A stretch of DNA of 64,000 bases, taken from positions 8,726,025 through 8,790,024 of the forward strand of contig CM030869.1 of assembly GCA_018105865.1 (NCBI GenBank). Reading direction: 5' to 3'. Numbering within the stretch: position 1 is the stretch's first letter; each line of letters starts with the position of its first letter. Shown here piece by piece: positions 57,718 to 64,000 of the stretch. Position numbers and translations under genes: made by a program. This stretch comes from Metaphire vulgaris (Eukaryota > Annelida > Clitellata > Crassiclitellata > Megascolecidae). Below the pieces are notes generated by a model that did not search any database, had not been told where the DNA came from, and saw only the letters and a program-made list of their open reading frames with translations.

Positions 57718-58060
57718 TCTAGGCCCTTTGGGGAGGGGGGGATTTCCATCTCAAAATTTGAAAATCCCCCCAATTTCTATATGTTGCATTGGGAGGTGGA
57801 AATCCCCCCAAAAGTGTGACAAGAGGGTTTTTTTTATTTTGGAGAGGGGAAAAAGAGAAGGATATGACCTTGTATAAGAGTATTTGAAAGAAAAGGAAGG
57901 ATGTGATGACCCTTTTTTGCTCGTCACCACATTCGAGAAAAAATTATATCGGGATGACCTTTTTTCATTTTTTGATCGTCAACGTTTTTGGGCAGACAAA
58001 CCTTCTCCCCCAAACATTTCAAACTCCCCCCCAATGTCAAGGTGGCTAGAATAAACACTG
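57718..58060. mobile_element. hAT-type MITE, TSD ATAGTAGT
   Basis: CAGTGTTTATTCTAGGCC / GGTGGCTAGAATAAACACTG; repeats at 57710-57717 and 58061-58068. Long member (343 bp) of the 11039 family. Confidence 0.9.
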
Positions 58061-58525
58061 ATAGTAGTGTACAAGCAAAAGGTTCCAATCTGGGAGTTGA
58101 CAACTGGATATACTACTCCATGTCCACCAGCATGGAGTGGACATTCAAATGCTGCACACTGCAGTTCAGGCTGGCAACTAGTGCGCACTTATGAAGGTGC
58201 TATATAAGTAGGAAGATGTATGATTTTTACCTACTAATGACACTACCAGCACAGCCGCTACAAAATTAATCAAATTTTTCAAAATTGACTTTGCCGCCTA
58301 GATTAATAAGTAAGTAAGCAAAAAGCAATGGCAAACCGACAACTAGGCATCAAGCAAATTTACAACACTCGTCAATCAGTATCGAGGTCTCTCTCATCTA
58401 TTCACCACCAAATTTCTTCAACATAACTGCCGAATAAATTAAATACGCCATCTGGCGAACGTCATGACAAATATTATGAATCAGTGAAGAACAAGTGCAA
58501 GACAAACATAACGGCACAAAGTGAA

Positions 58526-58790
<265 letters not shown>

Positions 58791-59066
58791 GTTGTCTGGT
58801 ATAAATAGATGTTCCTAAGTGTCTTACAAATACAAAAATACCGAAAAATTACAAAAGCCTTTGCAACAAGATGATAGCCAAAGTGCCACTTAAAAACACA
58901 AGACTGCCTTACCATTCAGTGCAAGGAAACTCTCCAAATAATTCAACACAAGATCTCAACTTGACTCACTAAATGGAAAACGACATTTTGGGTTCTTTCA
59001 CAATCCAAGTGAGATTCAAACTATTCTCTCAATAATGTATCTTGTCATCATAATAATTCCATAGTA

Positions 59067-59251
59067 CAGTGAAACCCGTTTAATTGCATAGGTGCCGTGC
59101 AAGCCTTGCTCATGCGATTAACTGGGCTATGTGAATAGCCGGACATCTGATAATTATTTGTACGCACAAAACACTGGTTCGGGTTTTTATGTTGTTATGC
59201 GATTATGCGGGTTATGCAATTAAGCGGTATGCGATTAAGTGGGATCCACTG
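59067..59251. mobile_element. CAGTGGATCCC MITE, copy 2 (reverse)
   Basis: CAGTGAAACCCGTTTAATTG ... GATTAAGTGGGATCCACTG, TA-flanked. Confidence 0.87.
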
Positions 59252-59585
59252 TATCTCATCAATACAGTATTTATTGTCAATATAAATTCCATCAAGCAAC
59301 GTTAGTAGAATCCAACATGTATGATCAACAAGCAATTTATCCACAATAGTTCAACTTGGCAAGAACAATTCAAATCATAAATCTTTCTCATAGAGAACTG
59401 TCTTTATACACAGCTGGGTTATAGTAATTATATTATTATTATTTTGTCAATTATATTGTGGTGTAAACACAAATTCACGATACACAAAAATCTGGATTCT
59501 TGCTTTCTGCAAATTATTCAAGAAATAATATTGATATAAATTCAATCAATTTAATATGCATTACTAAAAATGTAAATAATTAATA

Positions 59586-59771
59586 CAGTGAATCCCACTT
59601 AATCGCATACCGCTTAATTGCATAACCCGCATAATCGCATAACAACATAAAAACCCAAACCAGTGTTTAATGTGTACAATTAATTATCAGACGTCCCGGC
59701 TATTTGCATAGCCTAGTTAATCTCATAAGCAAGGCTTGCACGGCACCTATGCAATTAAGCGGGTTTCACTG
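59586..59771. mobile_element. CAGTGGATCCC MITE, copy 3
   Basis: CAGTGAATCCCACTTAATCG ... AATTAAGCGGGTTTCACTG, TA-flanked; head-to-head with copy 2, 334 bp apart. Confidence 0.87.
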
Positions 59772-60299
59772 TACATAATTTTATGTTGTGCAAATAGTTT
59801 CTTTCAAATCATACATCAGAAATCATAGGGGATCAAAACCAACTAAAACTAAATACAAAAAGAAGATACACTGTCTAAGTTTTAAGGAAAGCTGCAGGTA
59901 TCAGATTCTTATCAAAGCTTTGAGGAGATAAGCTCCAGATGCCAAGTGCATCTTCTCAGCTACAACCATGTCTGGCTCAAGGATAAATATTGTAAATTAT
60001 GGATGATCCCTCCTTCAGGTCCGGACCAAAAGGTGAGCAGATCTAGGGAGAATGGCAGTCCCTCCTCAATGCAGATTCCATGCCGAGAAACTTTCACCAC
60101 CACCCCTCCCCCACCCCATTAGGCGGAATTAAGATGGAAGAACACAGCGGGAAGCCAAGGGGTGGAGCAGCCAGCGGGAAGGAAATAGAACATGAAACCT
60201 CTGCCACAAACATGTCACTGCTAAGTCCTGCACGGGATATCTACCAAGATCTATACTCCATAATTGAATGGCTGGGTGGAATAAAGAGTTAAATGCAGT

Positions 60300-60745
60300 T
60301 ACCACCTTAAACATGGACACGAAACATGGACCATCACCAAAGACTTGGAAAGAAAAATACTAGCCTTTGAAAGAAATGTTATAGAAAAATACTACGAATC
60401 GGATGGGTCGAAAAAATCACAAATGAAGAACTATACAGGAGAATTCAGCCCAAACAAACCATGCTGGAAAGAGTAAAACAGAGGAAACTCCAACTTTTCG
60501 GACACATATGCAGAATGAAAGAGGACAGAAAGATCAAAGCTCTAATGTTTGGAATAATGGAGGGTGCCAATAAGAGAGAGAGACCACACAAGGAATGGTG
60601 TGATGATATTGAAGAATGGTGTGGAAGCAGTTTACAGGATCTTAGTCACAGAGCAACGGACAGGAAAGATTGGCAGAAAACTGTGGAGATGATGGCATTA
60701 TACACCAACGGGCATTGAGCCCACGGTTAATGATGATGATGATGA
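60300..60745 (+). mobile_element. RTE-like LINE 3' end with (GAT)n tail, copy 2
   Basis: KILRIGWVEKITNEELYRRI, MLERVKQRKLQLFGHICRM, EDRKIKALMFGIMEGANKRE and DRKDWQKTVEMMALYTNGH, stop, then GAT repeats. An upstream frameshift near 60380 splits the frame. Confidence 0.88.
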
Positions 60746-60904
60746 CCACCTTAATGGTGAGGTTGTCAATTGAAGGGCCCACTATTCCAATAATAAAAGC
60801 AAGAAAAATGTCATTGCACCGATAATTAAAACTAAATACAAGCAGCAGTCTTGTTTCTTGTTATCACATAACAGTGGATTATACCGTACCTATAGTAGGG
60901 CGTG

Positions 60905-60962
60905 CTTAATAATGTGATTATAAGTGGTTTAGGAGGCTAAGCAAGCCTGTGTGAAAACCACT
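60905..60962. repeat. Hairpin repeat piece
   Basis: TATAAGTGGTTTAGGAGGCT and AAGCCTGTGTGAAAACCACT, third copy in the window. Confidence 0.75.
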
Positions 60963-61743
60963 GCTACTTGAATGGCTTGCTAAATTTCAAGGGGCGTTTC
61001 AAGGTCATTCAAAGCCAGAGCTATAAAAATGAAAATGTAACTAACAGCAAACTAAACAGCTGAGAAAGCTCCATTGACCTAATATATTGATTTATCTGTT
61101 TATTTTGGCCATTGATCATACGCAACTATATTGATTTATCTCTGCACCTGACAGCAGCAGATTTATGGTAGAAATGTCCAAGGCAAAATAAAAATTAAAT
61201 GAAATATCAAACAGCCAGACACCAGTGCAACAACTTTTAACCAATAAAAATGTGTTCAATGTTGGTACATTGGACAGCATACAGCATATGACTGCAATAT
61301 TCAAATCCATAAGTGTCAATTTTTTAAAAATCCACTGTGTACGGGTAGTCATTCTTCCTGTGAAATTCATTACTGACTAAAAAGTTTGGTAAAAACTACT
61401 TAATCCAAAAATTTTGCCCATACATAATTTTACCTTACATTAAAGCAAAAAGTCCTTATTGGGTCAGAAATTTCAAAGACTACGGTTGGTTGGGTTGGGT
61501 AAGAAAATAAGTTATGGTTTAAGAAATTGTAATGTATTACAGTAGGCTGGTTTGGGTTGGGTTAAGTAACCCTATTGCTTTCGTGGATTGAGTTGAGTCC
61601 GGTCTGAAACATGATTGGTTTGGTAGGGCTTTAAAAAATGGACCCAAGTCCTGTCCATGTCTGCCCGGACCTCCTCTGATATCTGCTTAGATGTCTTTTA
61701 TGATAACTTACTTATACATAAAACATGCAGATATGACAGCATG

Positions 61744-61900
61744 CAGTGATGGGTAAAATACTTTCTGAATGTATCCCAGATACAGATACAAGATGCCGAT
61801 ACATTAAAGTATCTACATACATTGTCAAAGATACAGTTTTAGTATCTTAGATACGTATCTAAATTCTAGATACATGTATCTAAGATACTACCCATCACTG
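61744..61900. mobile_element. hAT-type MITE, TSD ACAGCATG
   Basis: CAGTGATGGGTAAAATAC / GATACTACCCATCACTG; repeats at 61736-61743 and 61901-61908. Interior made of AGATAC units. Confidence 0.92.
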
Positions 61901-62187
61901 ACAGCATGTCTCATCAGCATAGTGACAGAAGTTAAACATGCATGTACATGTATCTCTGTATTTCTGAATAAGCCTGATGCAAAAAGCCAGCAACAGATCT
62001 GCCTGCTGGATGAACAGTGCACTGGAAAGTGCAGGCTGCATCTGCATTAAATCAGTGCAGAACTGCAATTCCGCATACTGTACCATGCAATCCTAGGAAC
62101 AAAGCACTGATCATATCAAACAGAGGATTCACCAATAAATCCCTGAAAGCTGATTGCCTGATCAATGTTGAACATAACGATGATGGT

Positions 62188-62377
62188 CAGTGTTTTATAC
62201 AGGCCTGTTACGAGGGGAGATTTCCCCCCTCCCAAAAAACCCTCAAAACTCCCCCCAAAATCCCAGCACTTACACACATTTTGCAATGAACTGTCTTTTC
62301 CCCTCCAACCAAGTCGATTTCCCCCCAAAAGCCTCAATTCCCCCCACCCAAAGGCCTGGAGTCTGGATAAAACACTG
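62188..62377. mobile_element. hAT-type MITE, flanking repeat GATGATGGT
   Basis: CAGTGTTTTATACAGGCC / CTGGATAAAACACTG; repeats at 62179-62187 and 62378-62386. Confidence 0.88.
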
Positions 62378-62512
62378 GATGATGGTGACTACAATGACAA
62401 TGACTGAATACAATGACAATGATGATGCAGTGGTGTCAATAATGATGACACTGATGGTGAAGAATCAATAGCACTGATGAGATGGTTCACTTCGAGTGGA
62501 TATTTGCGGTGG

Positions 62513-62563
62513 TGATGATGATGATGATGATGATGAGGAGGAGGAGGAGGAGGAGGAGGAGGA
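62513..62563. repeat. (GAT)n(GAG)n microsatellite
   Basis: Two trinucleotide blocks. Confidence 0.93.
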
Positions 62564-62637
62564 AGAAGGCCACAATCTGAAGAATTATTTTAAGTGACAT
62601 AAAATTTGAGAAAAGTCAAAATGATTTATTTGCTAAA

Positions 62638-62924
62638 CATGGGCGTCAGCAGAAATGAAATTTTTTCAGGGGTGCAACATTTTATTTACCTGAAAGCATA
62701 GCCAATGGGTTTTGCATTAAAATTACAATATAATATAGAAGTTTACCAAAATCTATAATTATATATAATTATAAAACATATAATTATAAACTAATTAATT
62801 TTTTTAGCTTAGCATTATATTGCCATTACGATTAGATAGTAATTTATTAGAAATCTTTTGTATAAATTTATAATTTAAAGGGGGTGCAGTTGCACCACCT
62901 GGCACCCCGTGCCTGAAGCCCATG
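62638..62924. mobile_element. hAT-type MITE, imperfect TSD
   Basis: CATGGGCGTCAGCAG / GCCTGAAGCCCATG, flanks TTGCTAAA / TTGTTAAG. Related to 54828. Confidence 0.7.
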
Positions 62925-62980
62925 TTGTTAAGTGTAACCAACAGCCCTACTGAGAAAGAAAAGCTAACTACCATTTGCTG

Positions 62981-63061
62981 TTAAAACCCCTTAACTGCGT
63001 ATTTAACTGTAACTCAATGTAAAATGGATGGATATATCTGGGGTTCCGGTTATGGGGTTAA
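62981..63061. mobile_element. piggyBac-like palindromic MITE, copy 8 (most diverged)
   Basis: TTAAAACCCCTTAACTG ... GGTTATGGGGTTAA with the family core intact. Confidence 0.78.
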
Positions 63062-63379
63062 GTCAGTTAAGATTACCCATTACAAAAATAACTAAACTGC
63101 AATACTCAAATCAATAGGTGTCAATTTTTTAAAAGAAATCCACTGTGTAGTTAGTCATTCTTCCTGCGAAATTCATTATTGACTGAATAGTTTGGTACAA
63201 AAACTACCGGTACTTAGTCCAAAAATTTTGCCTATACATCATTTTACCATAGAAGCAAAACGTCTTTATATCATTATATGGCTACAGTATAACAGAGCAG
63301 AACTTCCTCATAGAATGACAAACAGTGCCATAAGTTCAGTGTCACAGCACATAGCAAACCATATTTCTAATTCCTACTA

Positions 63380-63565
63380 CAGTGGATCCCACTTAATCGC
63401 ATACCGCTTAATTGCATAACCCGCATAATCGCATAACAACATAAAAACCCAAACCAGTGTTTTGTGCATACAATTAATTATCAGACATCCCGACTATTCG
63501 CATAGCCCAGTTAATCGCATAAGCAAGGCTTGCACGACACCTATGCAATTAAGCGGGTTTCACTG
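63380..63565. mobile_element. CAGTGGATCCC MITE, copy 4
   Basis: CAGTGGATCCCACTTAATCG ... AATTAAGCGGGTTTCACTG, TA-flanked. Confidence 0.88.
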
Positions 63566-64000
63566 TACCTAAATACTTAAATATTTACAAAAAGCATTTC
63601 ACCAAAAACTGCAAACAAAACTTTAAATTCACACACACACACACGTCATACAAGTGTAAATAGTAAAAAATAATTTGCAATCATTGGGAATTTTGCAACA
63701 ACCAAGTATAACATAAAAGGCAAACATGAAAATAAAGTCTTATCCAAGGCATTCCTGCATATTAGGAGGGGGCATCATAATCAAACGTGATGAGATAAAG
63801 TACTCACAAGAAGTCAATAATGGCGAAACAAACCAGAAATCTACTTTTACAGAAGAACATTCAGGTTTTCCTCAGCCCAGAAAAACACAACATATATTTT
63901 CCAGATTAAAAAAACATAATTGCTCTACCCGGGACAATGAGCTTAGCAAATCATCTCAGCAGTAAAGCCAACAATAGACTGCCCCCCCACCACCACCACA

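Noticed and set aside
63726..63965. 79-residue ORF at the window end
   Set aside because: Compositionally ordinary with no domain; not supported as a gene.

Overview
The window is animal nuclear DNA. It has long introns with GT/AG borders, two multi-exon genes, and a very dense load of microsatellites, MITEs, SINE-like units and decayed LINEs. RAD52 is absent from Drosophila and C. elegans, and together with the repeat style this suggests a non-model, probably marine, invertebrate. I cannot name the species from sequence alone.

Two genes converge. RAD52, the homologous-recombination mediator and single-strand annealing protein, runs on the + strand in ten recognisable coding exons from 1155 to 10563; its start codon was not found. 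An srGAP (SLIT-ROBO Rho GTPase-activating protein) gene runs on the - strand from about 49582 down to 14656. About 20 coding exons give, in order, F-BAR (39043-27325), linker (26506-23023), RhoGAP (22420-19223), SH3 (17121-16937) and a long serine-rich tail (15955-14656). Splice phases agree at every junction I could join except one, SH3 to tail. The first srGAP exon, at 49582-49492, is an inference: it lies beside a CpG-rich block and is followed by a 10.4 kb intron. The two proteins have unrelated jobs (nuclear DNA repair; cortical membrane bending and Rho/Rac signalling), so their neighbourhood implies no shared pathway.

Layout: 1-10563 RAD52 and its introns; 10564-14655 intergenic; 14656-49582 srGAP; about 49560-50250 CpG-rich putative promoter; 50250-64000 intergenic, repeats only, with no gene I can support.

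Mobile elements are the most informative extra content. I can define: about twenty hAT-type MITEs, most with intact 8-9 bp target-site duplications, including two nested pairs; eight copies of an 80 bp palindromic TTAA-flanked (piggyBac-like) MITE; an ACAGGGTGG MITE family; a TA-flanked CAGTGGATCCC family with four copies; a TA-flanked CAGTAGAAC family; a Harbinger-like element; a Helitron-like element with correct termini; tRNA-derived SINEs; and 3' ends of two kinds of LINE. No undescribed functional gene system is evident. The best leads are a possible in-frame cassette exon in the srGAP F-BAR region, two tandem NAGNAG acceptors, the unresolved SH3-tail junction, and the MITE families.
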